Origin: Anaeromyxobacter dehalogenans 2CP-C
GTDB taxonomy: Bacteria; Myxococcota; Myxococcia; Myxococcales; Anaeromyxobacteraceae
Direction of reading: 5' to 3'
DNA: 64,000 bases
NCBI RefSeq assembly: GCF_000013385.1
Contig: NC_007760.1
Coordinates: 992,001-1,056,000, forward strand
Shown: positions 47,466 through 56,079 of the stretch, piece by piece
How positions within the stretch are numbered: position 1 is the first letter of the stretch
How the letters are laid out: the number at the start of each line of letters is the position of its first letter
The notes under the pieces: generated by a model
What the model was told of the DNA's origin: nothing
Databases searched by the model: none
The model's input: the letters and a program-made list of their open reading frames with translations, nothing else
Position numbers and translations under genes: made by a program

Positions 47466-48683
47466 ATGGAGTGGCTCTCGCTCGTCCTCCTGGTCGGCGC
47501 CGCGGTGGGGATCGCGGCGGTCGCGACGCAGCACCTCGTGCTGTGGCGGCACGTGCGGCAGGCTCCGCGCGTGCCGCTCGGCACCCCGGGGGTCTCGATC
47601 CTCAAGCCGCTGTGCGGGCTCGAGGACGGGCTCGCCGCGAGCCTGGCCGCGTTCGCGGTCCTCGACTGGCCCGACTACGAGGTGGTGCTCGGCGTGCGCA
47701 GCGAGGCCGACGCGGCCTGGCCGGTCGCCCGCTGGGCCGCGCGCCGCTGGCCGGGGCGCTTCTCGGTGGCGGTGCAGCGCGGCGAGCCCGGGCTGAACCC
47801 GAAGGTGAACCAGCTGATCACGCTGGCCGCGGCGGCCCGCCACGAGGTGCTGGTGGTGTCGGACTCGAACGTGCGCGTCGAGCGCGGGTACGTCCGCGAG
47901 ATCGTGGCGCTGCTCGAGGACCAGACCGTGGGCCTGGTGACGCACCCGATCGCCGGCGCCGGCGGGGAGACGCTCGGCGGGCTCATGGACGACCTGCACC
48001 TCGCCGGATCCATCACGCCGGGCGTCCTCGCGGCGAAGCGGCTGGCGGGGCGCGACATCGTGGTGGGGAAGTCGATGGCGCTCCGGCGCGCCGACCTGCG
48101 CGCCCTGGGCGGCTTCGCGGCGGTGAAGGACGTGCTCGCCGAGGACTACGTGCTCGGGCGCATGGTCGGCACGGTGCTGCGCAAGCGGGTCGCGGTGGCG
48201 GTGCGCCCGATCCGCAACGTGGGCGGCCGGCGCAGCGTCGGCGAGTTCGCGGCGCGCTACCGGCGGTGGGCCGTGCTCCAGCGCCAGGCGGTGGGCCGGG
48301 GCGTCTACGCGGCGCAGGTGCTCCTCAACCCGGTGCTCCTCGCCGCGCTCGGCGCCGCGGTGGCGCCGTCCTCCGGGACGCTGGCCGCGCTCGGCGTGGC
48401 CGTCGCGGCCAAGACCGGGCTCGACGGCGCGGCCGCGCGCGCGCTCCGGCCCGGCGGGTTCACGCTCGCGCAGCTCGCGGTGGTGCCGCTGAAGGACCTC
48501 GTGTTCGGGGCGGCCTGGCTGCACGGCCTGCTGCGCCGGGACGTGGTGTGGCGCGGCACCCGGCTCCGCGTCGGGCCCGGGACGCGCATCGACTCCGCGG
48601 ACGCGCGCGCCGTGCCGCCGCCCGCCGTCGCGGGGGGCGCCGCGATCGAAGAGCGCCCACCGCTCGCCGACGCCGTCTCCTGA
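47466..48683 (+). CDS. HpnI/ceramide glucosyltransferase-like GT2 glycosyltransferase
   Basis: A 405-residue membrane GT2 enzyme. An N-terminal helix (residues about 4-25), then VSILKPLCGLEDGLAASLAAFAVLDWPDYEVVLGV, the NPKVNQLITL and VVSDSNVRV (metal-binding D-x-N type) motifs, AEDYVLGRMV and the acceptor motif RRWAVLQRQ near residue 265 (Q/RxxRW type) mark the ceramide glucosyltransferase/HpnI group. C-terminal hydrophobic helices follow. HpnI adds N-acetylglucosamine to bacteriohopanetetrol, but no hopanoid genes are beside it, so the lipid acceptor is unknown. The ATG at 47466 has a GGAGGTGG site. Confidence 0.85.
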   Translation: MEWLSLVLLVGAAVGIAAVATQHLVLWRHVRQAPRVPLGTPGVSILKPLCGLEDGLAASLAAFAVLDWPDYEVVLGVRSEADAAWPVARWAARRWPGRFSVAVQRGEPGLNPKVNQLITLAAAARHEVLVVSDSNVRVERGYVREIVALLEDQTVGLVTHPIAGAGGETLGGLMDDLHLAGSITPGVLAAKRLAGRDIVVGKSMALRRADLRALGGFAAVKDVLAEDYVLGRMVGTVLRKRVAVAVRPIRNVGGRRSVGEFAARYRRWAVLQRQAVGRGVYAAQVLLNPVLLAALGAAVAPSSGTLAALGVAVAAKTGLDGAAARALRPGGFTLAQLAVVPLKDLVFGAAWLHGLLRRDVVWRGTRLRVGPGTRIDSADARAVPPPAVAGGAAIEERPPLADAVS

Positions 48684-48763
48684 CGCACGTGTCGCTGCGG
48701 GCCGAAGTGCGGGGTCCCCTGGAACGCCGCCTGGAAGCCGTGCGAGCCCGTGCTCGTTGCCAT
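48305..48763 (-). CDS. Doubtful small ORF opposite the glycosyltransferase 3' end
   Basis: An ATG at 48763 with a very good GGAGG site seven bases upstream opens a frame starting MATSTGSHGFQAAFQGTPHF. Only the first about 27 codons lie outside the glycosyltransferase gene; the remaining about 125 are antisense to it and have shadow-like composition. I list it because the ribosome site is good and the adjacent gap is otherwise empty. It may be a short real gene with a stop I cannot place, or chance. Confidence 0.2.
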   Translation of the reverse strand: MATSTGSHGFQAAFQGTPHFGPQRHVRQETASASGGRSSIAAPPATAGGGTARASAESMRVPGPTRSRVPRHTTSRRSRPCSQAAPNTRSFSGTTASCASVNPPGRSARAAAPSSPVLAATATPSAASVPEDGATAAPSAARSTGLRSTCAA

Positions 48764-48992
48764 CGTCGTCCCTCCGTGGAAAGAGACCCGAACGACGCGC
48801 CGCGACGAGACCGGCGGGCGGGCGCCGCGGCTGCGGGCGTACGTCGGGGCGTGCGTCACCGCCTCGGGTGGCCCCGTGCCGGCACGGAATTCGCGCCTCG
48901 GGCGTGCGTTCCCCCTGCTGCGGCGGGTGCGCGTGACGGCGCACGCGATCCCGCGAGCCCGGCACTCTCACCGACCGGGCGAGAGGAGCTCC
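48684..48992. other. 309-bp gap before the duplicated lipoprotein
   Basis: Apart from the doubtful minus-strand ORF starting at 48763, I see no gene. The last bases carry the GAGAGGAG ribosome site of the lipoprotein at 48993. No convincing promoter boxes or terminator hairpin were found. Confidence 0.3.
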
Positions 48993-50720
48993 ATGAAGAT
49001 CTCCGCACCGGCCGCGACCGCGCTCCTGATCGGCTCGTCCCTCCTGCTCGCGGCCTGCGGCGGCGGCGGGGGAGGCTCCACCCCGGGCTCCTCCCCGGCG
49101 GGCACCATCGGCGGCGCCGTGGTGCTCGGGCCGGTGGCGGGCGCGTCGGTCCGGGCCTACGCGCTGAGCGGGGGGGCGCAGGGCGCGCTGCTCGGCGAGG
49201 CCACCGCCGACGCCGCCGGCCGCTTCACCGTCTCCATCGGCCACCACGCGGGGCCGGTGATGCTGGTGGCCACCGGCGGCAGCTACGTGGACGAGGCCAC
49301 CGGCGCCTCGATGGCGCTCGGGTCCGGCGACGCGCTGGGCTGCGCGATCCCCTCCGTCGCCGCCGACGCCGCGACCGCCGGCATCCAGGTCACGCCGCTC
49401 ACCTCGATGGCCCGCGCCCGGGCCGCCGCGATGCCCGGCGGGATGACCGAGGCGAACGTGGCGGCCGCGAACGCGTCGGTGGGGGCGTACTTCCAGGCCG
49501 GCGACGTGCTGCGCGTCGCGCCCATGGATCCGACCGCCGCGGGCGCCGGCGCCGGCGCGACGCAGGACGAGCGCGGCTACGGGATGGCGCTCGCCGCGAT
49601 GTCCCAGGAGGCGATGGCGCTCGGGATGACCTCGTCCGCGGGGATGGCGACCGCGCTGGCGGCGGACGCGTCGGATGGCGTGATGGACGGGATGATGGGC
49701 GCGACGCCCGTCTCGATGGGCGGGATGGGCGGGATGGGCGGCGGGATGATGGCGCCGTCGGCCGGGAGCTCGGGCCTCGCCGACGCGATGCGCGCCTTCC
49801 TCGCGTCCGCGCGGAACCGGTCCGGCCTGACCGCCGACGACCTGCAGGCGTGCCTCGCGCAGCTCTCGGGCGCGGGCGGGCAGCTGCCCGGCGCGGGCGG
49901 CTCGGGGCAGGGCGCAGGGGGAACGATGACCGGGACCGCGTTCATGGGCGCCATGTCCGGCGGCACCGTCACCGCGTACGCGGTGACCGGCGGCGCGCGC
50001 GGGCAGGCGCTCGGGGCGGCGCCGCTCGGCGCCGCGGGCGCGTTCAGCGTCGGCCTGGGCCCGTACGCCGGGCCGGTCATGCTCGAGGTGGCCGGCGCGA
50101 CGTTCGTGGACGAGGCCACCGGGACCGCGATGCCCATGGCGTCGGGCGACGTGCTCACCGCGTGCGTCCCGTCGGTGGCGGCGGGCGCGACCACCTCGGG
50201 CGTGCACGTGACGCCGCTCACCACCATGGCCCAGGCGATGGCGCAGGGCACGCCGGGCGGCATGACCACCGCGAGCGCCGGGGCGGCCAACGCCGGGGTC
50301 GGCAGCTACTTCATGGCCGGCGACGTCCTCGGGACCATGCCCATGGACCCGTCGGTCGCGGGCTCGGGCGCCGGCGCGACCCAGGACCAGCGAGACCACG
50401 GGATGGCCATCGCCGCCATGTCCGAGTACGCGCGGACCGTGGGGATGACCGGCTCCTCGTCGGCGATGGTCACCGCCATGGCCGAGGACGCGAGCGACGG
50501 CGTCATGAACGGGATGATGGGCGGCACCGGCATCTCCATGGGCGGCGGCGGGATGATGGGCGGCGGCCCGGGAATGATGGCGGCGAACGCGGGCACGCGC
50601 GGGCTGTCCGGCGCCATGACCACCTTCGCGGGCTCCGCCATGAACCGGTCGGGCGTGACGGCCGCCGGCGTCCAGGCGCTGGTGGACCAGCTCGCAGCCT
50701 CCAGCGGCACCATCCCCTGA
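48993..50720 (+). CDS. Lipoprotein with two tandem homologous domains and Met-rich loops
   Basis: A 575-residue lipoprotein (lipobox LLAAC, Cys22, then a Gly tract). Residues about 37-292 and 309-568 are clear duplicates: GPVMLVATGGSYVDEATGASM matches GPVMLEVAGATFVDEATGTAM, and VTPLTSMARARAAAMPGGMTEAN matches VTPLTTMAQAMAQGTPGGMTTAS; PMDP, GAGATQD and NRSG also recur. Each half contains a Met/Gly-rich loop (DGVMDGMMGATPVSMGGMGG and its copy). The VTPLT ... PMDP pattern recurs in proteobacterial surface lipoproteins of unknown role. The Met clusters could bind copper(I), but this is speculation. It stands alone on this strand. Confidence 0.82.
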   Translation: MKISAPAATALLIGSSLLLAACGGGGGGSTPGSSPAGTIGGAVVLGPVAGASVRAYALSGGAQGALLGEATADAAGRFTVSIGHHAGPVMLVATGGSYVDEATGASMALGSGDALGCAIPSVAADAATAGIQVTPLTSMARARAAAMPGGMTEANVAAANASVGAYFQAGDVLRVAPMDPTAAGAGAGATQDERGYGMALAAMSQEAMALGMTSSAGMATALAADASDGVMDGMMGATPVSMGGMGGMGGGMMAPSAGSSGLADAMRAFLASARNRSGLTADDLQACLAQLSGAGGQLPGAGGSGQGAGGTMTGTAFMGAMSGGTVTAYAVTGGARGQALGAAPLGAAGAFSVGLGPYAGPVMLEVAGATFVDEATGTAMPMASGDVLTACVPSVAAGATTSGVHVTPLTTMAQAMAQGTPGGMTTASAGAANAGVGSYFMAGDVLGTMPMDPSVAGSGAGATQDQRDHGMAIAAMSEYARTVGMTGSSSAMVTAMAEDASDGVMNGMMGGTGISMGGGGMMGGGPGMMAANAGTRGLSGAMTTFAGSAMNRSGVTAAGVQALVDQLAASSGTIP

Positions 50721-50780
50721 CGCCTCGGGAGCGGCGCGCGCCGCCTGCCCCGCGTGCGGCGGCGGGCGCGGCGGACCGCG

Positions 50781-51209
50781 CTACGGCGCCGGCGCCAGGT
50801 GGTACAGCATCACGTAGACGACGACGCCGGTCACCGAGACGTACATCCAGACCGGCAGCGCGGCGCGCGCGATGCGGCGGTGATCCGGGAAGCGGGCGCG
50901 GAACGCCAGGAACAGCGTCCGCAGGATGAGCGGCGCCGCCAGCGCGGCGAGCAGGGTGTGCGAGCCGAGCACGGCGAGGTAGGCGGCGCGGAGCGCGCCG
51001 CCGCCGGGGAAGCGGTGGGTGCCGGTCAGCGCGATCCGCGTGAAGTAGCCGGCCAGGAACAGCACCGAGCTGGCGCAGGCGGCGAGCATGAGCGCCCGGT
51101 GGACGTCGCGGGCGCCGCGGCGGATGGCCACGAAGCCGGCCAGGAGCAGCGCGGCGCTGGTGCCGTTCAGGACGGCGTTCACGGTGGGGAGGATCTCGGC
51201 GAGGGTCAT
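50781..51209 (-). CDS. DUF420 membrane protein (cytochrome oxidase-associated)
   Basis: A 142-residue protein with four transmembrane helices (AVLNGTSAALLLAGFVAI, ALMLAACASSVLFLAGYF, HTLLAALAAPLILRTLFLAF, PVWMYVSVTGVVVYVMLY) and conserved His in DVHRALM, TGTHRFPG and LGSHTLLA. DUF420 proteins are frequently encoded with haem-copper oxidase assembly genes. It is the last gene of the ctaB operon and its ATG overlaps the stop of the ABC permease by 4 bp. Confidence 0.9.
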   Translation of the reverse strand: MTLAEILPTVNAVLNGTSAALLLAGFVAIRRGARDVHRALMLAACASSVLFLAGYFTRIALTGTHRFPGGGALRAAYLAVLGSHTLLAALAAPLILRTLFLAFRARFPDHRRIARAALPVWMYVSVTGVVVYVMLYHLAPAP

Positions 51210-52069
51210 GCGCGCGGGGCCCGGCGGGTGGAGAGGACGGCGGCGGCGAGGGCGATCGCCGCGAACGCGGCCAGGACGGCGAGGTCTCGCGCGGCGGACC
51301 CGGGCAGCGCGCCCGGCGCGTCGGGGCCGGCCAGGGCGCGGCGCGCGGCCGACACCGCGTACGACACCGGGTTCCAGCGCATCGCGGCGGCGAACCCGGG
51401 CCGGTCGGCCGGCACCGGGAACATCGCGCCGGAGATCACCCAGAGCGGCACGAGCAGCGTCATCTGGACCGCGTGGTAGCCCTGCACGTTGTCGATGAAC
51501 CAGGCCACCGCGAAGCCGAGGGCGGCGAGCCCGATCGCGGCGAGCGCCAGCGCCGCGACGAGGAGCGGCCAGTCGATGGAGCCGTACGGGAAGCCCGCCG
51601 CGGGGGCGAGCAGCAGGAACAGCGCCGCCTGGCTGAGCGCCACGGAGGCGGAGCCGAGCGTCTTGCCCGCCACCAGCGACGCGCGCGAGCCGGGCCCCGC
51701 CAGCACGCCCTGCAGGAAGCCGCGGTGCCGGTCCTCGATGACCGAGAGCGTGGTGAAGATCGACGCGAACAGCACCACCATCAGCACCACGCCGGGGAAG
51801 AAGTAGGCGAGGTAGCCGGTGCCGCTGCCGGCCATCCGGAACGTGCCGGACATGCCGGAGCCGATGACGAACCAGAAGATCAGCGGCTGGCCCAGCGCGC
51901 CGGCGAGCCGGGAGGGCTGCCGGAAGAAGCGGACCAGGTCGCGGCGCCAGAGCACCAGCGCGGTCGCGACGTCGTAGGCGAGGGCCGGGCCGGGCGCGGG
52001 CAGCGGCGCGGCGGGGGCGGCGCCGGGCGGCGCGGCGCCGGCGACGGGCTCGGGGCGCGCCGGGCTCAC
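51206..52069 (-). CDS. ABC-2 type transporter permease
   Basis: A 287-residue permease: a Pro/Ala-rich cytosolic N-terminus (about 1-30), an amphipathic RRDLVRFFRQPSRLAGALGQP segment and six helices typical of ABC-2 proteins (LIFWFVIGSGMSG, YLAYFFPGVVLMVVLFASIFTTLSVIEDRHRGFLQ ...). The start is GTG at 52069, overlapping the ATPase stop, and its stop overlaps DUF420. The substrate is unknown; the position between ctaB and DUF420 suggests a role in oxidase or cofactor assembly. Confidence 0.9.
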   Translation of the reverse strand: MSPARPEPVAGAAPPGAAPAAPLPAPGPALAYDVATALVLWRRDLVRFFRQPSRLAGALGQPLIFWFVIGSGMSGTFRMAGSGTGYLAYFFPGVVLMVVLFASIFTTLSVIEDRHRGFLQGVLAGPGSRASLVAGKTLGSASVALSQAALFLLLAPAAGFPYGSIDWPLLVAALALAAIGLAALGFAVAWFIDNVQGYHAVQMTLLVPLWVISGAMFPVPADRPGFAAAMRWNPVSYAVSAARRALAGPDAPGALPGSAARDLAVLAAFAAIALAAAVLSTRRAPRA

Positions 52070-53034
52070 GCGGCCACCTCGGCGGCGTCCTCGAGCGAGG
52101 CGCCGGTGAGCGCCAGGTAGGCGTCGGCGAGCGTGGGGCGCCGCAGCGAGACGGCGCGCAGCCGCCCGGCCGGGAACGCCTCGACGATCCGCGGCACCAG
52201 CGTGTGCCCGGCCTCGCGCTCGACGTGGACCGCGCCGTCGCGCACGCGGGCGGGGAGGCCCAGGCGGGCGCGGATCTCCGCGGCGAGCGCGTCCGGCGCG
52301 TCCGCCTCGACCACCACCACGTCGCCCGGCACCCGCGCGCGCAGCGCCTCCGGCGACTCGCACGCGACCACCGCGCCGCCGGAGAGCACCGCCAGGCGGT
52401 CGCAGCGCTCCGCCTCGTCGGGCCGGTGGGTGGTGAGCACCACGGTGAGCCCCTGCTCGCGCCGGAGCGCCAGGACCTCGTCCCAGAACGCCTGGAACGC
52501 GCCGGCGTCGAGCCCGGTGGTCGGCTCGTCCATCACGAGCAGCGCCGGCCGGTGCACCAGCGCGCGCGCCAGCTCGACGCGCCGGCGCATGCCGCCGGAG
52601 AAGCGGTCCACCGGCTCGCGCGCGCGATCGGCCAGGCCCGCGCCGGCGAGCAGCGCGGCGATCCGGCGGCGGGCCTCGGCGCGGGGGACCCGGTGCATGG
52701 CGGCGGCGAGGCGCAGGTTCTCCTCGGCGGAGAGCTTCCCGTCCAGGCCGGGCGACTGGAACACGATCCCGGAGGCGGCCCGGAGCGCGCGGGCGCCGGC
52801 GGGGATCTCCCGGCCGTCGAGCCAGAACCGGCCGGCCGCGGGCGGCAGCAGGCCGGCCAGGATCGAGAACAGCGTGGACTTGCCCGCGCCGTTCGGCCCG
52901 AGCAGCCCGAACACCTCGCCGGCGCGGACCTCCAGCGAGACGCCGCGCAGCACCTCGCGCGCGCAGTGGTGGAACGCGACGTCCTTCAGCGCGAGGCGCG
53001 CCGGCGCGCGCGGCATGGCGGCGGGGGCGGGCAC
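52066..53034 (-). CDS. ABC transporter ATPase
   Basis: A 322-residue ATPase: Walker A GPNGAGKST, Q-loop VFQSPGLDGKLSAEEN, signature FSGGMRRRVELARAL, Walker B LLVMDEPTTGLD and H-loop TTHRPDEAE. After about residue 230 a C-terminal extension (VVVVEADAPDALAAEIRARLG ... LRRPTLADAYLALTG) as in NodI/CcmA-like exporters. The GTG at 53034 is one base from the ctaB stop; an ATG at 53016 is an alternative. It pairs with the ABC-2 permease downstream. Confidence 0.93.
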   Translation of the reverse strand: MPAPAAMPRAPARLALKDVAFHHCAREVLRGVSLEVRAGEVFGLLGPNGAGKSTLFSILAGLLPPAAGRFWLDGREIPAGARALRAASGIVFQSPGLDGKLSAEENLRLAAAMHRVPRAEARRRIAALLAGAGLADRAREPVDRFSGGMRRRVELARALVHRPALLVMDEPTTGLDAGAFQAFWDEVLALRREQGLTVVLTTHRPDEAERCDRLAVLSGGAVVACESPEALRARVPGDVVVVEADAPDALAAEIRARLGLPARVRDGAVHVEREAGHTLVPRIVEAFPAGRLRAVSLRRPTLADAYLALTGASLEDAAEVAA

Positions 53035-53035
53035 G

Positions 53036-53932
53036 TCAGCGCGAGAGGAAGAGGGCCACGAACAGCACGGTGAGGTGGACGAGCGTCCCGAGGAAGAACG
53101 TGCGCGCCCAGCGCCCGCCCTCGCGGCCGATGCCGGAGATGGCGTAGGCCGAGAGCGCGAGCCCCAGCACGGCGGCGGTGATCGCGTAGCCGGTGCCGGC
53201 CAGGCCCAGCGGCACGAGCGCCAGCGAGGCGGGCAGGAGCAGGATCGTGGTCAGCGCCATCCAGAGCCGGGTGGCGCGCTCGCCGTGCACCGAGGCGAAC
53301 ATGCGCAGCCCGCCGCGCTGGTAGTCCTCGCGGAGGTACAGCGAGATGGCGAGGAAGTGCGGGAGCTGCCACGCGAACAGGAGGCCGAACAGCGCCAGCC
53401 CGCCGGCGTCCACCCCGCCCGTCACCGAGGTCCAGCCCATCAGCGGCGGGATCGCGCCCGGCACCGCGCCGACGAACAGCGCGGTCGCGGAGCGCTGCTT
53501 CATGGGCGTGTACACGAGCACGTAGGTGAGGAGCGCGACCAGCGCGAGCAGCGCGGTGAGCCCGTTGGCGGCGAGCGAGAGGATCGGGATCGCGAACGCG
53601 GGCGCGGCGATGCCGAGCCCGAGCGCCACGAACGGATCGACGCGGCCGGCCGGCAGCGGGCGGTCGCGGGTCCGCCGCATCCGCGCGTCGATGTCGCGCT
53701 CCAGGTAGCAGTTGAGCGCGTTCGCGGCGCCGACCACCACCGCGGTGGCGAGGACGGTCAGCACGGCGCGGGCGGCGCCGATCTGGCCGGGCGCGAGCCA
53801 CATGCCGCCGGCGCAGGTGATCATCACCAGCCCCGAGAGCCGCGGCTTCGAGAGGAGGACGAGGTCCTTGAGGTAGGCGAGCGGCTGCGGAGCGGTGCGG
53901 GCCTGCGCGGTGGCGACGGTCACCGCGAGCAC
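53036..53932 (-). CDS. ctaB: Protohaem IX farnesyltransferase (haem O synthase)
   Basis: A 298-residue UbiA-family membrane enzyme making haem O from haem B and farnesyl diphosphate for haem-copper oxidases. The first Asp-rich motif NCYLERDIDARMRRTRDRPLPAG (about 72-94), the YTPMKQRSATALFVGAVPGAIPPLMGW segment and LREDYQRGGLRMF are canonical. Nine helices are expected. The start is GTG at 53932 with an alternative GTG a few codons on. It is the first gene of the four-gene operon. Oxidase structural genes are not in the window. Confidence 0.95.
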   Translation of the reverse strand: MLAVTVATAQARTAPQPLAYLKDLVLLSKPRLSGLVMITCAGGMWLAPGQIGAARAVLTVLATAVVVGAANALNCYLERDIDARMRRTRDRPLPAGRVDPFVALGLGIAAPAFAIPILSLAANGLTALLALVALLTYVLVYTPMKQRSATALFVGAVPGAIPPLMGWTSVTGGVDAGGLALFGLLFAWQLPHFLAISLYLREDYQRGGLRMFASVHGERATRLWMALTTILLLPASLALVPLGLAGTGYAITAAVLGLALSAYAISGIGREGGRWARTFFLGTLVHLTVLFVALFLSR

Positions 53933-54093
53933 TTAGTCAGGGCTCGGCAGGGGGTCAACGTCGCGTTAGGGGCCTCGCCCGGGTGCCGAGCGCGGCGCGC
54001 GCGGATCCATGGCCCGGACGGGCGACGGCGCGCCGTGAGTTGACGAAAGGTGAACTCGGCCGCACGCCCGCGCAGGGGCGCGGCGGCGACAGG

Positions 54094-54360
54094 TCAGGGC
54101 TCGTCGTCGTCGGCGGCCTCTTCCAGGTCGTCCGCGTCGTCCTCGAGCTCCTCGGTGTCTACCTCGACCTCTTCGGCCTCCGGCTCGACCGGGCGGGCGG
54201 CCGCCCGGGCCCTCCGCTCGGTCGGCGGCGGCTTCAGGGCCGGGCTCTCGCGCTGATCCGCCCCGCACTTCGGGCAGACCGGGACCGGCTTCTTCATGTC
54301 GTAGAACTTGGTGCCGCACTTGAAGCAGCTGTGCTTGGTCCCGAGGTCCTTGGCAGGCAT
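54094..54360 (-). CDS. FYDLN-type acidic zinc-ribbon protein
   Basis: An 88-residue protein: a zinc ribbon with HSCFKCGTKFYDMKKPVPVCPKCG (two CxxC pairs, residues 11-34) and a highly acidic C-terminus (EAEEVEVDTEELEDDADD). This is the TIGR02300/FYDLN_acid family, of unknown function and common in Alpha- and Deltaproteobacteria. The ATG at 54360 has a GAGGAAA site. Confidence 0.9.
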   Translation of the reverse strand: MPAKDLGTKHSCFKCGTKFYDMKKPVPVCPKCGADQRESPALKPPPTERRARAAARPVEPEAEEVEVDTEELEDDADDLEEAADDDEP

Positions 54361-54391
54361 GTTTCCTCGTCCTGGGCGGAGAGACCGGGCC

Positions 54392-54419
54392 TTTATCCCA
54401 ACGAAAGCGGCGGCGTCAA
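54392..54419 (-). promoter_or_regulatory. Promoter for the zinc-ribbon gene
   Basis: On the minus strand TTGACG (54419-54414), 16 bases, then GATAAA (54397-54392), close to sigma-70 consensus and in a locally AT-richer patch. The transcript would begin near 54385, about 25 bases before the ATG. Confidence 0.6.
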
Positions 54420-54476
54420 ACGGAAATGGCGCCGCACCGCTCGACCGCCGGGGCTGGGCCGCGCTAGAACCCCGCC

Positions 54477-55349
54477 ATGCAGCAGATCCACCGGCTGGAG
54501 CGGAAGCTCCTGCGCGCGACGGCAGAGGCCATCCGCGACTTCGACCTCGTCTCCCAGGGCGACCGCATCATGGTCGCCGTCTCCGGGGGCAAGGACAGCT
54601 ACACCCTGCTCCACCTGCTCATGCGGCTGCGCGAGCGGGCCCCCATCGACTTCGACCTGGTCGCGGTGAACCTCGACCAGGGGCAGCCCGGCTTCCCGGC
54701 GCACGTGGTGGAGGACCACCTCCGGTCGCTGGGCGTCCCCTACCGCATGCTGCAGCGCGACACCTACTCGGTGGTGCGCCGGCTCGTGCCGGAGGGGAAG
54801 ACCACCTGCCCGGTCTGCTCGCGCCTGCGGCGCGGCGTCCTCTACAACGCCGCCGTGGAGATGGGCTGCACCAAGATCGCGCTCGGGCACCACCGCGACG
54901 ACCTCGTCGAGACGCTGCTCCTCTCGGCGCTCTACTCCGGCGCGCTGAAGAGCATGCCGCCCAAGCTCCGCTCGCGCGACGGCCGCAACGTGGTCATCCG
55001 GCCGCTCTGCTACGCGGCGGAGGAGGACGTCGCCGCGTTCGCCGAGGCGATGCGCTTCCCCATCGTCCCGTGCGACCTGTGCGGCTCGCAGCCCAACCTG
55101 CGCCGCAAGCGCGTGAAGCGGCTGCTGGCGGAGCTGTCCGCCGAGCACCCGGCGGTGAAGGGCAACCTGCTTCACGCGCTCGGGCACGTGGTGCCCTCGC
55201 ACCTGCTCGACCGCGACCTCCACCGCCAGCTCGCCGACGCGACCGGCCGCGATCCCTGGCTCGACGCCGAGGACGAGGAGGCCGAGGACTGCGGCGAGCC
55301 GGCCGGCGACGGCGTGGTGTCGCTGGGCGGGGCGCGCGGCGGGCGGTAG
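54477..55349 (+). CDS. ttcA: TtcA, tRNA cytidine-32 2-sulfurtransferase
   Basis: A 290-residue PP-loop enzyme. The ATP site SGGKDS is at residues 36-41. The iron-sulfur/thiolation Cys pair is Cys111 and Cys114 in TTCPVCSRLRRG, and the second pair Cys199/Cys202 is in VPCDLCGSQPN, as in TtcA. GHHRDDLVETLLL also matches. It thiolates C32 of certain tRNAs using ATP, in the cytosol. The tail from residue 255 is acidic and less conserved. No strong ribosome site is seen before the ATG. The deoC gene follows 9 bp later. Confidence 0.93.
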   Translation: MQQIHRLERKLLRATAEAIRDFDLVSQGDRIMVAVSGGKDSYTLLHLLMRLRERAPIDFDLVAVNLDQGQPGFPAHVVEDHLRSLGVPYRMLQRDTYSVVRRLVPEGKTTCPVCSRLRRGVLYNAAVEMGCTKIALGHHRDDLVETLLLSALYSGALKSMPPKLRSRDGRNVVIRPLCYAAEEDVAAFAEAMRFPIVPCDLCGSQPNLRRKRVKRLLAELSAEHPAVKGNLLHALGHVVPSHLLDRDLHRQLADATGRDPWLDAEDEEAEDCGEPAGDGVVSLGGARGGR

Positions 55350-55358
55350 CATCCGCGC

Positions 55359-56042
55359 ATGCGCTCCGTTCCCGTCGAGGCGATCCGCACCCCGCGCGAC
55401 CTCGCGCCGTACCTGGACCACACCGTGCTCGCGCCGGACGCGACGCCCGACGACGTGCGCCGCGCCTGCGCCGAGGCCCGCGCGCACCGGTTCGCCGGGG
55501 TGTGCGTGCGCGCCGAGGCGGTGGAGGAGGTCCGGCGCGCGCTGGACGGCAGCGGCGTGCTCGCGATCGCGGTGGTGGACTTCCCGCGCGGCGAGGCGGG
55601 CACCGGGGCGCGGGTGGCGGAGGCGCGCGAGGCGGCGCGGCGCGGCGCGGAGGAGCTGGACCTCGTGGTCCGGCTGCCGGCGCTGCTCGCCGGCCGCCAC
55701 GAGGAGGTGCTCGACGACCTGCGCGCGGTGATCGGGGCGGTGGCGGTGCCGGTGAAGGTCATCCTCGAGACCTCGCGCCTCACCCGCGACCAGAAGGTCG
55801 TGGCGGCGGCGCTCGCCCGCTGCGCCGGCGCCGCGTACGTGAAGACCTCCACCGGGTTCGCCGGGGGCGGCGCCACGGTGGAGGACGTGGCCCTGCTGCG
55901 CTCGGTCGTGGGCGAGCAGGTCGGCGTGAAGGCGTCCGGCGGGATCCGCACCGCGGAGGCGGCCCGGGCCCTGCTCGCGGCCGGGGCGAGCCGGATCGGC
56001 GCCTCCGCCTCGGTGGCGCTCGTGTCCGGCGCCTTCCCGTGA
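55359..56042 (+). CDS. deoC: Deoxyribose-phosphate aldolase
   Basis: A 227-residue TIM-barrel aldolase that splits 2-deoxyribose 5-phosphate into glyceraldehyde 3-phosphate and acetaldehyde. LDHTVLAPDAT opens the barrel, VKVILETSRL contains the proton-relay Lys, and the Schiff-base Lys162 is in YVKTSTGF; GVKASGGIRT completes the site. It lies between ttcA and deoB on one strand; with deoB it degrades deoxynucleosides. Confidence 0.95.
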   Translation: MRSVPVEAIRTPRDLAPYLDHTVLAPDATPDDVRRACAEARAHRFAGVCVRAEAVEEVRRALDGSGVLAIAVVDFPRGEAGTGARVAEAREAARRGAEELDLVVRLPALLAGRHEEVLDDLRAVIGAVAVPVKVILETSRLTRDQKVVAAALARCAGAAYVKTSTGFAGGGATVEDVALLRSVVGEQVGVKASGGIRTAEAARALLAAGASRIGASASVALVSGAFP

Positions 56043-56079
56043 CCGCGCCGCGCGGCGCCCCCGGGGTTAGGATCCGGGC

